Positions 38,841-49,051 of a stretch of DNA of 64,000 nucleotides are shown piece after piece. How positions within the stretch are numbered: the stretch's first letter is position 1; every line of letters starts with the position of its first letter. The notes under the pieces were generated by a model. The model searched no databases, had not been told where the DNA came from, and worked only from the letters and a program-made list of their open reading frames with translations. The stretch covers positions 1 to 64,000 of the forward strand of contig JALDRK010000023.1 of NCBI GenBank assembly GCA_031315915.1, read 5' to 3'. This stretch comes from Nitrospirales bacterium. GTDB taxonomy: Bacteria; Nitrospirota; Nitrospiria; Nitrospirales; UBA8639. Position numbers and translations under genes: made by a program.

Positions 38841-39935
38841 TTACCGGGTCTGGGCCAAAGCCGTGAGTACGGTTTGAAGGGCATCCAGAAATCGGTGATT
38901 TTCGGTAGGTTGCCCAATGGTGACGCGGATCATGGGGCCACGAATATGACGGACAATAACGCCTTCCCTAAGGAGGGCCTCATAAACCCGTTTTCCATCC
39001 ATGCCCACATCAAAATAAATGAAATTGGCTTGGCTGGGAATACAGGAAATTCCCAACTTACTCAGCCCTTCCTCCAGGAAAGTCATTTCGGCTTCGTTCA
39101 TCCCTCGGCTTTTTGCCACATGTTCGTCATCGGTCAGGGCCGCTCGCGCGGCTTCCTGCGCGAGACTGTTCACATTGAAGGGAGGGCGCACTCGATTCAC
39201 ATATCCGGCAATTTCAGGTGTGGTGATTCCATATCCCACCCGCAATCCGGCCAACCCATAAATCTTCGAAAATGTTCGAAGAACAACACAGGACCGTCCT
39301 TCATGCACATACCGCAGGCTATCGGGATAGTCGGCCTGACGCACGTATTCATAATAGGCTTCATCCATCACCAACACCACATGACCGGGGAGACGGGAGA
39401 GAACCCGATCAATTTCCCTGGCGGTTAACATCGTGCCGGTAGGATTATTCGGATTACAGATGAAAAAAAGCCGGGTTTTGTCCGTGACAGCCTCCAACAT
39501 GGCATCCACGTCATGGGTCCAGTTGGCCAAGGGCACCTCAACCGGGACGGCATGCTCGCCCAAGACGGCCAATCGGTACATCACAAACGTGAGGTCGGCC
39601 ATAACGGCTTCCTCACCCGGTGACAAAAACGCCTTCACCAACAGGCTGAGAATTTCATCCGATCCATTTCCGACAAGTATATGATTGGGGTCGAATTTCA
39701 GGTGATCGGCCAAATCCTGCCGAAGATAATGGGCGCCCCCGTCAGGGTAGCGATGGAGAGAAGTCAAGGCCTCTTTCAACACCTGGAGGGCTTTGGGTGA
39801 AGGACCCCAGGGATTTTCATTGGAAGCCAGTTTAATGGCCTGAGTAATCCCTAATTCCCGCTCCAATTCACTCAAGGGTTTCCCGGGAGAATAAGGAGTC
39901 AGTGAAGCAATTGTCGGATTGACACGTAAGGGCAT
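38841..39935 (-). CDS. hisC: histidinol-phosphate aminotransferase family (likely aromatic aminotransferase here)
   Basis: This class II PLP-dependent aminotransferase has 364 residues. It shows SNENPWGPSPKALQ, the pyridoxal motif MDEAYYEYV and the Schiff-base Lys in RTFSKIYGLAGLRVGYG. HisC-type enzymes act on imidazole-acetol phosphate, and many also transaminate phenylpyruvate or prephenate. Lying between pheA and aroF, in a Phe/Tyr cluster and away from other his genes in the window, it may serve the aromatic branch. Substrate use is inferred from context. Confidence 0.9.
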   Translation of the reverse strand: MPLRVNPTIASLTPYSPGKPLSELERELGITQAIKLASNENPWGPSPKALQVLKEALTSLHRYPDGGAHYLRQDLADHLKFDPNHILVGNGSDEILSLLVKAFLSPGEEAVMADLTFVMYRLAVLGEHAVPVEVPLANWTHDVDAMLEAVTDKTRLFFICNPNNPTGTMLTAREIDRVLSRLPGHVVLVMDEAYYEYVRQADYPDSLRYVHEGRSCVVLRTFSKIYGLAGLRVGYGITTPEIAGYVNRVRPPFNVNSLAQEAARAALTDDEHVAKSRGMNEAEMTFLEEGLSKLGISCIPSQANFIYFDVGMDGKRVYEALLREGVIVRHIRGPMIRVTIGQPTENHRFLDALQTVLTALAQTR

Positions 39936-40020
39936 AGGATAACCTTCTACATTATTTCCATATTGGGACTACCGTCAGGATATGCACGTGTTTTCTTAGT
40001 GGCTCTTCATCCTCGGGAAA

Positions 40021-40041
40021 TGCCTGCTGCAAGAACAGGCA
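40021..40041 (-). terminator. hairpin directly after the pheA stop
   Basis: On the minus strand TGCCTG and CAGGCA form a 6-base perfect stem with a 9-base loop immediately after the pheA stop codon, followed by only TTT. It is too weak to call a full terminator. It may attenuate transcription between pheA and hisC or merely stabilise the 3' end. Confidence 0.3.
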
Positions 40042-41124
40042 TTATTGAAGGGCGGAATAGGAGCCCAAGATTTTTAGGAATTGGCACCGGGACTTCACTT
40101 CTTCCAAGGCTTTTTTTACCCGGTCGTCATCTTGATGACCTTCCAAATCCATAAAAAACAAGTATTCCCATATCTTCTTTCGGGTAGGACGCGATTCAAT
40201 TTTGGTCATGTTGATACCAAAAGAAGAAAACGGGCGAATCAAATCGTACAACGCACCGACTCGATCCTTAGCGGATACGATAATAGATGTCTTATCCCGA
40301 CCGGTTCGTTCGGCTCCTTTTTGGGAAAGAATCAAAAACCGGGTAAAGTTATTAATATTATCTTCAATTCTCGCACGAAGAATGGTCAAGCCGTACAATT
40401 GAGACGCCAATTCGGAGGCAATGGCCCCTGCAGAATGATCATGCACACACCGTTCGGCTGCCCGAGCCGTACTGGGCTCCTCCGCAATTGCAACAGAAGG
40501 AATATTCGTCTCCAGCCAATTCCGGCATTGCGCGATCGCATGTGGATGGGAATAGACAACTTTCACATCTTCCAACTTGGAAGCCTTTGAAAGAAAATGA
40601 TGGGAAATTTCCATCATCACCTCTCCATAAATGAGTAGAGGGGAATCCACAAATAAATCTAAGGTATGGTTCACCACACCTTCGGTAGAGTTTTCAATGG
40701 GGACAACCCCAAACCGCATCCGTCCACGTTCCACATCATCAAAGACATCTTTAATGCTATTTACCGGAATATATTCGGCTGATTCTCCAAACTTTCGCAT
40801 GGCCGCCAGATGAGTACAGGTAGCCGGCGGTCCAAGATAGGCAATGGTTTGGGTCCCTTCCAGAGAAAGGGAGGCGGACATGATTTCCCGATACACCGGA
40901 CGGATCGCCTCACTAGGGAACGGGCCGGGATTCTGGCGCATCAGGCGTTCGACAATCGCCACCTCTCGACCGGGAGTATGAAGATGGGCCGAAGCATCCT
41001 GCTTCTTTTTGATGTGACCGATTTGAATCACATACTGAGACCGCTCATTCAATAACGTCAATATTTCATCATCTAAACGATCAATATTGTCTCGGCATGT
41101 TGAAATATCTTCAGGCAGTTCCAT
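40042..41124 (-). CDS. pheA: bifunctional chorismate mutase/prephenate dehydratase (P-protein)
   Basis: PheA converts chorismate to phenylpyruvate. The 360-residue product has an AroQ chorismate mutase domain (about 1-85, RDNIDRLDDEILTLLNERSQ). A prephenate dehydratase domain (about 92-270) has AYLGPPATCTHLAA and the catalytic-loop NFTRFLIL. A C-terminal ACT domain contains KIESRPTRKKIWEYLFF, where the ESRP motif senses Phe. Feedback inhibition by phenylalanine is expected from the ACT domain. It is the first gene of the aromatic cluster. Confidence 0.96.
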   Translation of the reverse strand: MELPEDISTCRDNIDRLDDEILTLLNERSQYVIQIGHIKKKQDASAHLHTPGREVAIVERLMRQNPGPFPSEAIRPVYREIMSASLSLEGTQTIAYLGPPATCTHLAAMRKFGESAEYIPVNSIKDVFDDVERGRMRFGVVPIENSTEGVVNHTLDLFVDSPLLIYGEVMMEISHHFLSKASKLEDVKVVYSHPHAIAQCRNWLETNIPSVAIAEEPSTARAAERCVHDHSAGAIASELASQLYGLTILRARIEDNINNFTRFLILSQKGAERTGRDKTSIIVSAKDRVGALYDLIRPFSSFGINMTKIESRPTRKKIWEYLFFMDLEGHQDDDRVKKALEEVKSRCQFLKILGSYSALQ

Positions 41125-41168
41125 TCCTCGTCCCTGTCATGAATTTCAAGAGTTGCACATGAAAAGCG

Positions 41169-41197
41169 AGCATACAAAGAATACAAGACTGAGGCAA
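41169..41197 (-). promoter_or_regulatory. candidate promoter of the pheA-led aromatic cluster
   Basis: On the minus strand TTGCCT (41192-41197), a 17-base spacer and TATGCT (41169-41174) lie about 45 bases upstream of the pheA start. Each hexamer matches consensus in four positions. The spacing is ideal and the location suits the first gene of the cluster, but the match is modest. Confidence 0.35.
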
Positions 41198-41605
41198 GCA
41201 ATGCCAAGACGATTACCTCCCCCTCCTGACAGGGCCCAGAGTGATCATGGGAGTGAACGAAATATCCAACTCTTGTACGATCCATTTTTACTTGATCATT
41301 CATGGAAAACCATCCGGTCTTCTTGCTATGGACAAAAATTTTCACACTAACATGTGGATTGCCAACTTCAGTGCCCCGAGCCTGGCCAACATGAATACCG
41401 ATCCACCCGTACGACCGCTCGGAGGAATTTCAAGTGGAACGGGCCAACTCCGGACCCAGCCTTTCCAGAAGGAAAGGCCTGTATGGTGAGAGTGAAGAAG
41501 GGAGGGAAGTCGGGGAAAAATCCTGTTGATGGAAGACCCTACTCTATGTGTCTCTATCCGTTTCCTCTTCGAAGAACTGAACCGCGTCGTTAACGAATCT
41601 TTCGC
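41198..41605. other. intergenic region between the aromatic cluster and the hybrid kinase
   Basis: No gene is supported here. Open frames at 41241-41489 and 41354-41593 lack family resemblance. An 8-base perfect stem (GCCTTTCC at 41459-41466, GGAAAGGC at 41471-41478, loop AGAA) lies within it without a T-run. It may be an mRNA structure downstream of the kinase gene or chance. Confidence 0.4.
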
Positions 41606-44600
41606 TTAACTTAGGATGGCTTGGAAGGCTTGTCGGGCTTTTTCAAATTCCTGCTGTGCCTCTTGAAAAAGGAGACCCACGGAGTCCGTGTTGTGATCAC
41701 GCCCCATCTTCTCCATTTCTCCGGCAACCCTGGCCAATGCAGACAGCCCCATATTATGGGCCATCCCTTTGAGACCATGCGCGGCTTCACGCAGAATGTC
41801 GGTATTACCGGTCTGTATTCCGGTTTCCAGCTGTTCTACACAGAGGATTGCATCCCGGACAAACTGGTGGACTAACTTGGAGATAAAGCCGTTTCCTCCC
41901 ATCGCCTCCCAATCCGTCAACAATTGCTTATCCAGTATTCCTCTTTCCTCCGCATGGGAGACGGGTGCTGGTTTCATAGTTGCTTCAGGAACGGCCGGGT
42001 GATTCATTCCGGCCAAAAGTTCCGCGTCATTCCGATTGATCGTTGGATGAGAATCCTGGCAATCGTGCGACTCATCCGGAATCCACCTTGCGAGCTTTTC
42101 TTCCAACTCATCCATTTTCAGGGGTTTGCTGATGTAATCATCCATTCCGGCCTTCAGACATTTTTCTTTATCCCCCTGCATGGCATTGGCAGTCATTGCG
42201 ATAATCGGCATCCGGACCCGTGCATGAGACAACTGACTTGAAACGGGATGAGAGAGATCTCCTCTGTGTTCACGTCCTATGTTTGATGTTTCACCTCGGC
42301 GAATGGCTTGCGTGGCTTCATACCCATCCATTTCAGGCATTTGGCAATCCATCAATATCAGATCGTAGGCCATGCGTGACAAGGCCTCCAACGCTTCCAG
42401 CCCGTTCCCGGCCAGATCCACACGATGGCCCAAACGCGTCAACATCATTTCCGTCAATTGTTGGTTGACCACATGATCGTCCACCACCAAAATACGTCCG
42501 GCTCGGGCGAGCGGTTTAGTGTCTCGGAAGGCCCCTACATTGGGAAAAAAAGGAACCGAGGGGCTTTCAGAAAGATCCAGACGGCCCATCACCATGGCCA
42601 GGCACAATTGCAGATCTTTTTTTCGTACCGGTTTCGTGAGATAGCCTTCAATGCCGGCTTGTTTGGCCAACATCCCATTTCCTTTCAAACCCACGGAGGT
42701 TAACAAAATCAGCCTGACATGTTGTAGCTGTGGATCCGCCTTGATGACCTGTGCCAGTTCCAGCCCATTCATACCAGGCATATGCATGTCCAGAATCACC
42801 ACATCGAATGCGACTCCCTTGTGAAGATGCGCATATAGGACGTCCAGGGCTTGCGTGGCATCCTCCACGGTAACTGCGTCAATCCCCCAGGATTGCGTAT
42901 AATGCGTCAGCAACATTCGATTGGTTCGATTATCATCTACGCAACACACACGCAGTCCCCGCAACTCCATTTCGGGCACAGAAGGTCCCAAGGGAGCCTT
43001 CAATTTTTTCATCCGTACGGTAAACCAAAAACAACTTCCACGCCCGGCTTCACTGATGACGCCAATAGCGCCCCCCATCCGTTCGGCTAATTGCTTACAA
43101 ATCGCCAGGCCCAAGCCGGTCCCCCCGTATTTTCTGGTGGTGGAACTATCCGCCTGGGAAAACGATTGGAACAGTTTGACTTGTTGCTCGGCAGAAATGC
43201 CAATACCCGTATCCACCACTTGTACACGAAGAACCGTATCTTGATCAGTCTCCATTTCACGAAGGACCTGAACGGAGACTTCACCCGATTCCGTAAATTT
43301 GATGGCATTTCCCACAAGATTCATGAGAATCTGACGAAACCGACCAGGATCGCCATTCAAGTTAATGGGCACATCGGGAAAGATCAGGGAATACAGTTCC
43401 AAATTTCTTGACACCGCCCGGCCGTTCAGAAGATCCATCACTTCCTCAACGCAGACCTGCAAATCAAACGGAATTTCTTCCAATTCTAATTTGCCGAATT
43501 CGATTTTCGAATAATCTAAAATATCATTAATAATCGTCAACAACGCTTCGCCGGAATTCCGAACGGTGGTGGTCATTTTTCGCTGATCAGGCGTCAAGTC
43601 CGTTTCCAACAACAACCCGGTCATGCCAATAACCCCATTCATCGGCGTTCGGATTTCATGACTCATCGTGGCCAAGAATTCCGTTTTGGCTTTGACGGCC
43701 GCCAAGGCTTGGTCCCGTGACTGGGCCAATTCCCGATTCCGGAATTCTAATTCCTGAGCCGTGCTTTTCATCAATTCCTCGGCCTCGCGTCGTCTTGTCA
43801 CATCATGAAGATACAATCGCACAATGTGATTGTCGACCAGATTAGCCAAGTGGGCTTCAAAAACTTGACCATGAGTTTTAATCTCTCCGATCACAGAATC
43901 CTTTCCCACTCTCCGCCCCGCAATAGTCAAAAGTTCCAAATCCCGAATTAAGGGATGCTTCCGGCCCAGGGCTTGGAGGTCAGGAAAAAGACGCTGGCCG
44001 GAGGGGTTCATATACGTGAGGGTCTGTCCCTTATCAAATTCAAAAACCGGATTAGGGTTAAGTTCCGGAAATGAAGCCAACCGGGCTAATTCCCGATTTT
44101 TGATTTCCAACGTCAACATGAGTTCATGAAGCGTCTTCGTCCGGTTTTCAAGCAGAGCCGCCGCCTGGGTGGCCACGCCTGCCAATTGTTCCAGTTTCCC
44201 GATACCCTGAACGACTCCGGGCTCTTCCGAGAAATCGTTTCGTGATTGACCCGAATGGGACTCTTGAACGTTCTCCGTGACCATGGCCACCTCCTCAAGT
44301 TTGCCAATGATCCCGTGCAACAAGTGCACCATCTGACGAAATCCCATTCTTACCCCGATCGTGCCTATCCCCATGAGCGCGAGGGCCACTAACCCGATGG
44401 CAAAAAATATGGTGCGCTCTTGTTCCTGAAGCCGCTTGAGAGAAAAGCCAATTCGCATCCAAGCCTCAATTCGATCGCCATCCCATAAGGGCTCAACCAC
44501 TATCAACAAGCCTCCCCAGGGCTCAACTTCCTGAATAGTAATCATTTCCCGACCGGCTGCCTTGGCCCTTATCCACTGAGAATCCCTCATAATGGTCCCG

Positions 44601-44941
44601 ATTTGATTCGATTGCAGGGAGGCCACCAACGTATCATCCCGATCCAGAATCTCTAAAATTTGAAGATCCGGGTCGCGCTGATACTCGAGTATGGCCTCTT
44701 GAATACGCAGTGGATGGTCCATGACCGCGGTCGCCCCAATCGCAGAAAAGGCTCTAGCCACTCCGACCCCACGTTCGATAAAGGTCGCTCTCAGGGTTTG
44801 TTGCTGCAGGTATCCAATTATCCATGCCCAAATAAACAGCGTAATTGCGATGGACAGAGACAGGGTCGTCGTCACGCGAAAGAGGACACTGCCCCTCCAC
44901 ATTCGCATCATCCAATCACAAGACCATCGTGAACAGTCCAT
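41606..44941 (-). CDS. hybrid sensor histidine kinase/response regulator with two receivers and an HPt domain
   Basis: The 1111-residue BarA-like phosphorelay protein is membrane-bound. A transmembrane helix is at about 20-45, a periplasmic sensor region at 46-175 and a second helix at 178-200. A PAS-like segment lies around 290-385. The HisKA domain has H428 in [16 protein letters not shown], and the ATPase domain has [18 protein letters not shown] and [10 protein letters not shown]. Receiver 1 has acceptor D718 ([10 protein letters not shown]), receiver 2 has D865 ([10 protein letters not shown]), and the HPt domain has H1055 ([11 protein letters not shown]). All phosphorelay residues are present. 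No response regulator gene adjoins it, so its output partner is unknown. Confidence 0.94.
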   Translation of the reverse strand: MDCSRWSCDWMMRMWRGSVLFRVTTTLSLSIAITLFIWAWIIGYLQQQTLRATFIERGVGVARAFSAIGATAVMDHPLRIQEAILEYQRDPDLQILEILDRDDTLVASLQSNQIGTIMRDSQWIRAKAAGREMITIQEVEPWGGLLIVVEPLWDGDRIEAWMRIGFSLKRLQEQERTIFFAIGLVALALMGIGTIGVRMGFRQMVHLLHGIIGKLEEVAMVTENVQESHSGQSRNDFSEEPGVVQGIGKLEQLAGVATQAAALLENRTKTLHELMLTLEIKNRELARLASFPELNPNPVFEFDKGQTLTYMNPSGQRLFPDLQALGRKHPLIRDLELLTIAGRRVGKDSVIGEIKTHGQVFEAHLANLVDNHIVRLYLHDVTRRREAEELMKSTAQELEFRNRELAQSRDQALAAVKAKTEFLATMSHEIRTPMNGVIGMTGLLLETDLTPDQRKMTTTVRNSGEALLTIINDILDYSKIEFGKLELEEIPFDLQVCVEEVMDLLNGRAVSRNLELYSLIFPDVPINLNGDPGRFRQILMNLVGNAIKFTESGEVSVQVLREMETDQDTVLRVQVVDTGIGISAEQQVKLFQSFSQADSSTTRKYGGTGLGLAICKQLAERMGGAIGVISEAGRGSCFWFTVRMKKLKAPLGPSVPEMELRGLRVCCVDDNRTNRMLLTHYTQSWGIDAVTVEDATQALDVLYAHLHKGVAFDVVILDMHMPGMNGLELAQVIKADPQLQHVRLILLTSVGLKGNGMLAKQAGIEGYLTKPVRKKDLQLCLAMVMGRLDLSESPSVPFFPNVGAFRDTKPLARAGRILVVDDHVVNQQLTEMMLTRLGHRVDLAGNGLEALEALSRMAYDLILMDCQMPEMDGYEATQAIRRGETSNIGREHRGDLSHPVSSQLSHARVRMPIIAMTANAMQGDKEKCLKAGMDDYISKPLKMDELEEKLARWIPDESHDCQDSHPTINRNDAELLAGMNHPAVPEATMKPAPVSHAEERGILDKQLLTDWEAMGGNGFISKLVHQFVRDAILCVEQLETGIQTGNTDILREAAHGLKGMAHNMGLSALARVAGEMEKMGRDHNTDSVGLLFQEAQQEFEKARQAFQAILS

Positions 44942-45075
44942 GTTGTATGTCCCAATTGATCAACCAGGGTTGTGCGCCGGGATGCATCCAAGGAAAATGC
45001 GAGAGGAGTTGACAGAACAAGCCCCCGGAAAGCACAGAGATCCACATATCTTGTCGGATTTTCGTGGTTGCTTCT

Positions 45076-45106
45076 AAAAAAAACCCCCGTGTGAGCAAAA
45101 ACGGGC
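45076..45106 (-). terminator. possible intrinsic terminator, minus strand
   Basis: On the minus strand CCCG and CGGG pair across a 12-base loop and are followed directly by TTTTTTTT (45076-45083). The stem is short but the U-tract is strong. It lies about 400 bases downstream of panB, so it could end the folD-panB transcript before the hybrid kinase gene. Confidence 0.4.
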
Positions 45107-45339
45107 ATCAACTTCGCTTAAGGGAGGGAAGTTGAGTGAAAAATTCACGCTTCTTGAGGATCAATCGATATCGACACAAACATTGCCTTGGATAGGAATA
45201 GCAAGAGGATGGAGGAGATCGCCCAACACTTCATGCCAGATTCGCATTGGGTGATTCCCGGCGAAACTTATTCAAAACACAACGCTCAAAAAGGATCGGA
45301 GGAAGCCTACAATGCCATTTGGATGCCGAAGGAGTAACA

Positions 45340-45438
45340 ATGCAACGGCCTCGTTCATTGGATGATTTTAAACATGAGGGATGCCTGACAGAGAAGGCAT
45401 GTCAGGCTAAACGGAAGGAAATTCTTCGGAAACGGTAG
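45340..45438 (+). CDS. 32-residue SHOCT-like small protein
   Basis: A short frame starts at ATG 45340, five bases after AAGGAG, a very good ribosome-binding site. The 32-residue product contains SLDDFKHEGCLTEKACQAKR followed by KEILRKR. This resembles the SHOCT motif (hydrophobic start, Gly turn, T-E, then K..LL), normally found at protein termini. It lies alone between convergent or unrelated minus-strand genes. Whether it is expressed is unknown; the ribosome-binding site and motif are the only support. Confidence 0.45.
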   Translation: MQRPRSLDDFKHEGCLTEKACQAKRKEILRKR

Positions 45439-45502
45439 AAGATGGGAAAAAGGAGAGAGGCAGGGGGAAACTTCTCCGTTCCACGCCTAATTTACAACAC
45501 CC

Positions 45503-46291
45503 TTAATGATAGCTTTCATGATCGGTGGGAAACTTTCCGCGTTCAACCTCTTCTCGATATCGTTGCAGCGCTTGAAGAGCATCGGCTTTTAAGTGCCCAT
45601 AGGGCTTGACGAATTTTGGAACGAAGTCGTCATACAGCCCTAGGAGATCGTACAACACGAGAACTTGTCCATCACAATGGGGACCGGCTCCAATTCCAAT
45701 CGTGGGAACTGTCAACAAATCAGTGACCTGTTTGGCCAATAAGGCAGGAATACATTCCAAGACAACGGCAAACACGCCGGCTTGCTCTAAGGCCTTCACA
45801 TCCTCTACAAGGCTCTGAGCCTCCTCCGGCATTTTACCTTTGACCTTGTACCCACCGAATTGATTCACGGATTGCGGCGTCATTCCCACATGCCCCATCA
45901 CCGGTATGCCGAAACGAGTCATCGCTTCGACCCGATCCACTACCGAACGGCCTCCTTCAATTTTGACGGCAGCCGCACCGGCCTGCAAAAATTGTCCGGC
46001 ATGACGGATTCCTTCTTCCACGCTCACCTGGTAAGACATGAACGGCATGTCTCCAATGACTAAGGCTTGGCGTGCCGTTCGAGCCACCAAGCGGGTGTGA
46101 TAAAGCATATCATCCATGGTCACTGACAGAGTATTCGCATGACCTTGCACCACCATCCCTAATGAGTCCCCCACCAAAATCACTTCCAACCCGGCCTGTT
46201 CGACGATTTGCGTAAAGAGGGCATCATACGCAGTCACGACCGTGAGTTTCTTGCCGGAATTTTTGTATTGTTGAAATTCGGGGATGTTCAT
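45503..46291 (-). CDS. panB: 3-methyl-2-oxobutanoate hydroxymethyltransferase
   Basis: PanB adds a hydroxymethyl group from methylene-tetrahydrofolate to ketoisovalerate, the first pantothenate step. The 262-residue product has VVTAYDALFTQIVEQAG, VGDSLGMVVQGH and the conserved GHVGMTPQSVNQFGGYKVKG. It is directly downstream of folD, whose product interconverts the same folate pool, which makes metabolic sense. The length is normal. Confidence 0.97.
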   Translation of the reverse strand: MNIPEFQQYKNSGKKLTVVTAYDALFTQIVEQAGLEVILVGDSLGMVVQGHANTLSVTMDDMLYHTRLVARTARQALVIGDMPFMSYQVSVEEGIRHAGQFLQAGAAAVKIEGGRSVVDRVEAMTRFGIPVMGHVGMTPQSVNQFGGYKVKGKMPEEAQSLVEDVKALEQAGVFAVVLECIPALLAKQVTDLLTVPTIGIGAGPHCDGQVLVLYDLLGLYDDFVPKFVKPYGHLKADALQALQRYREEVERGKFPTDHESYH

Positions 46292-46318
46292 CAGAACCTC
46301 GTTGCCCGAAACGGTGAA

Positions 46319-47176
46319 TTATTTCTTGGCCATCCGCTTCGCAGATTCCAACGTGTTCTGCAACAGCATGGCAATCGTCATCGGCCCCACCCCGCCTGGC
46401 ACCGGGGTAATCCATCCAGCTTCTTCCTTGACCGCATCAAAGTCTACATCTCCCGTCAGTTTCCCATCGGCCAGGCGATTAATCCCGACATCAATGACCA
46501 TCGCTCCTTTTTTGACCATGTCGGAAGTCACGAAATGAGCCTTCCCAATCGCGGCGACAACAATATCCGCCTCACGAGCCACACCGGGAAGATCCTTGGT
46601 GCGGGAATGACAAATCGTGACGGTGGCATGACGGTGCAAGAGCAACATTGCCACCGGTTTTCCGACGATATTGCTTCGACCGATCACCACCGCACGCTTT
46701 CCGGCAATGGCCTCGCCGGTGGAATCGATCATATGAATCACGCCTTTGGGAGTACACGGCACAAAGACCGGATCCCCTTCCACCAAACGTCCGACATTGA
46801 CGGGATGAAACCCGTCGACATCTTTTTCGGGCGAAACAGCCTGTAAGATCACTTTGGTGTCTATGTGCGAGGGAAGTGGTAACTGCACCAGAATGCCATG
46901 AATACGGCTATCGGCATTCAACTGCACGATCAGTCTGAGCAGATTTTCTTGAGTCGTCGAGGCCGGAAGACGATGTTCCTGTGGGTAGATTCCTGCCTTT
47001 TCGCATGCCAGTTTTTTATTTTTAACATAGACGGCCGATGCCGGATCATCTCCCACCAACACGGCCGCCAACCCCGGTGTGATCCCGCGCGTCCGAGGCA
47101 GAGTTTGGATTTCCTGGGTAATGGTATCCCGAAGGGTAAGCGCCAGGGCCTTCCCATCAATGATCGATGCCGACAC
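46319..47176 (-). CDS. folD: bifunctional methylenetetrahydrofolate dehydrogenase/methenyltetrahydrofolate cyclohydrolase
   Basis: FolD oxidises methylene-THF and hydrolyses methenyl-THF in one-carbon metabolism. The 285-residue product has the catalytic-Lys region [17 protein letters not shown], the family signature [29 protein letters not shown] for the cofactor, and [15 protein letters not shown]. It is followed by panB after 27 bases and probably co-transcribed. Confidence 0.97.
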   Translation of the reverse strand: MSASIIDGKALALTLRDTITQEIQTLPRTRGITPGLAAVLVGDDPASAVYVKNKKLACEKAGIYPQEHRLPASTTQENLLRLIVQLNADSRIHGILVQLPLPSHIDTKVILQAVSPEKDVDGFHPVNVGRLVEGDPVFVPCTPKGVIHMIDSTGEAIAGKRAVVIGRSNIVGKPVAMLLLHRHATVTICHSRTKDLPGVAREADIVVAAIGKAHFVTSDMVKKGAMVIDVGINRLADGKLTGDVDFDAVKEEAGWITPVPGGVGPMTIAMLLQNTLESAKRMAKK

Positions 47177-47403
47177 AGTTCCGCCTCCTCAAGAAAAAAT
47201 CCAACGATATACCGTTAGGTGGTGTTGTAAACTGTGTCACGATATCAGGCGACCAAAACCTCGTCAATGAAACTCTCGGCCCTTTCCTTGACACCCCTGG
47301 AAATCCTCTCTTACCATACTCTATGTCACCAATGTTTTGGCGGCCTTTCACGCCATCGCTCACTTCATCCATCCGTTCAGAAAAACATCTCCAAAGGACT
47401 CCC

Positions 47404-48354
47404 ATGAGTGTTCGATATCCTCTGATGATCATACTGCTCTTTTTAACCTTTGCTCCCCCGCTGAATGCCAACCAAATTGCAAACTTGGCTTTTCCGCAAC
47501 ATATGATTGCTGATGAAGATGCCACCTATTTCATCGCCAACGCGAACGGAGACCCAGGCAATCGGGAGAATCAAGGATTCATCACCAAGGTGAACAAGGA
47601 GGGGGAAGTGACGAACCTCCACTTTATCCAGGGAGGAGTCAATTCGGTTACCCTGCATTCTCCAAACGGAATGGCCATCGTCGGGGAGACTCTCTATGTA
47701 GCCGATCTGGATACTATCCGCGGCTTCCACAAACGCACTGGCGAACCAATGGCGACCATTCCCTTTACCCAACATCACTGTCAGTCGCTCACGGGCCTGG
47801 CCTCGGACATTGAGGGAACATTGTTCGTATCGGATACGGATACGAACAGCATTTATCGAGTGGATCCCTCCAAAGATTATACGATTTCCCTGTTGATTCG
47901 AGACGAGAGCCTGTCACACCCACATGATATTGCCATCCATCCGCGATCGGGCCACCTCATGGGGGTAGGTTGGGATGACGGAAAAATTTTTGAAATAGAT
48001 GAAAATGGAATAATTCACGAACTCTTTGTGAACTCTTTTTTCTCCGGTGGGTTTTATAATTTGGACGGCATCGATTTCGATCAGTACGGCACGATGTATG
48101 TCTCGGACATGACTGCCGGAAAAGTGTGGCGAATCAGGAATAACCAGAAAAAGGAAGTGATCGCGGAGTTCTTGGTTTCTCCTTCCGGCCTCGCGATCGA
48201 CAGGGCCAATCATTTGATTCTGGTTCCCTACTTGTACGCCAATGGGGCGGAAATCAATGGATTGGAGCGTCCTTCAAACACCAATATCAAGAAAAAACCA
48301 CGAAGTTGGTCTGATTACGGCATGAATTGGTTCAAGAAGGACGAACCCCAATGA
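47404..48354 (+). CDS. secreted NHL/SMP-30-like beta-propeller protein
   Basis: I choose the ATG at 47404 (MSVRYPLMIILLFL), which places a clear signal peptide ending near PPLNA at the start and gives 316 residues. An upstream in-frame ATG would bury it. The mature part has repeated units such as NGMAIVGETLYVADLDTIRG, LFVSDTDTNSIYRVDPS and GTMYVSDMTAGKVWRI, typical of six-bladed propellers. It is presumably periplasmic; ligand or enzyme activity is unknown. Its stop overlaps the next start as ATGA, implying coupled translation. Confidence 0.8.
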   Translation: MSVRYPLMIILLFLTFAPPLNANQIANLAFPQHMIADEDATYFIANANGDPGNRENQGFITKVNKEGEVTNLHFIQGGVNSVTLHSPNGMAIVGETLYVADLDTIRGFHKRTGEPMATIPFTQHHCQSLTGLASDIEGTLFVSDTDTNSIYRVDPSKDYTISLLIRDESLSHPHDIAIHPRSGHLMGVGWDDGKIFEIDENGIIHELFVNSFFSGGFYNLDGIDFDQYGTMYVSDMTAGKVWRIRNNQKKEVIAEFLVSPSGLAIDRANHLILVPYLYANGAEINGLERPSNTNIKKKPRSWSDYGMNWFKKDEPQ

Positions 48355-49013
48355 GCAAATGCCTGTATTGCCATCAGCGAAAAGGCAAGCGCGCTTGCCC
48401 GGCGTTACAGGGAGTGATTTGCAGCATCTGTTGCGGGACCCACCGACTGACGAACATTAGCTGTCCGGCTTCCTGTCCCTTCCTCGCCCCCAATGACGAC
48501 TATCAACAAAAACGGGTTGGGGAACAGTTTGAACAGGAACGACGTTCCTTTTACAAAGAACTCCTCGCTTTTGCGGGGGACCCGGCCACCGAAGTCTTTT
48601 ATGTCTTCGAGGCGCTGGCCTTTCGATTCTTTCAGGATCGTCGAGATGCCCAAGATCAGGATGTGTTAGCCGGCATCCAAAGTCTTCGGAACGGCTATAG
48701 CCTCATTCATGTCCCGGAATCCGCCCTTCCAGCATTTGGGGAGGAGTTGAAAAAGGAATTTAAAGTATTCGGGGAACGGCAGACCCTTGACCCCCTCATT
48801 GTGACCGAAGTGCTGGATCGGGCGCAGAAATTTATCCGGAAATTTTCCGGAACGAACTTGCGATCCAACCGATTTTTACAGGGTCTCCTAGGATATGTCC
48901 GTGAACGTCATCCGGATGTGGCGGAACAACTCGCCCGTCAAACAGGAGCCGGCGGGCGAATAGTCATTCCGAGCGGTTTTCAATACGAACCCGAGGCTTC
49001 CACGTCGCCCTAA
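48351..49013 (+). CDS. cysteine-rich zinc-ribbon-like protein of unknown function
   Basis: The 220-residue protein starts at an ATG overlapping the upstream stop by 4 bases. Its N-terminal 50 residues contain eight cysteines in CLYC, CPAL, CSICCG and CPASCPFL, with GKRACPALQG and THRLTN between, suggesting a metal-binding module. The rest is predicted helical with no family I recognise. There is no signal peptide, so it is likely cytoplasmic although coupled to a secreted neighbour. Confidence 0.65.
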   Translation: MSKCLYCHQRKGKRACPALQGVICSICCGTHRLTNISCPASCPFLAPNDDYQQKRVGEQFEQERRSFYKELLAFAGDPATEVFYVFEALAFRFFQDRRDAQDQDVLAGIQSLRNGYSLIHVPESALPAFGEELKKEFKVFGERQTLDPLIVTEVLDRAQKFIRKFSGTNLRSNRFLQGLLGYVRERHPDVAEQLARQTGAGGRIVIPSGFQYEPEASTSP

Positions 49014-49051
49014 CACAAGAGGCGACATCGGCCTCAGGTGGAATCGACAAT

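Noticed and set aside
41241-41593. Short plus-strand frames in the gap after the aromatic cluster
   Set aside because: Low-complexity translations with no family similarity or ribosome-binding site; probably non-coding.
47167-47403. Upstream start extending the NHL protein by 79 residues
   Set aside because: It would bury a clear signal peptide and overlaps the folD start region; the ATG at 47404 is better.
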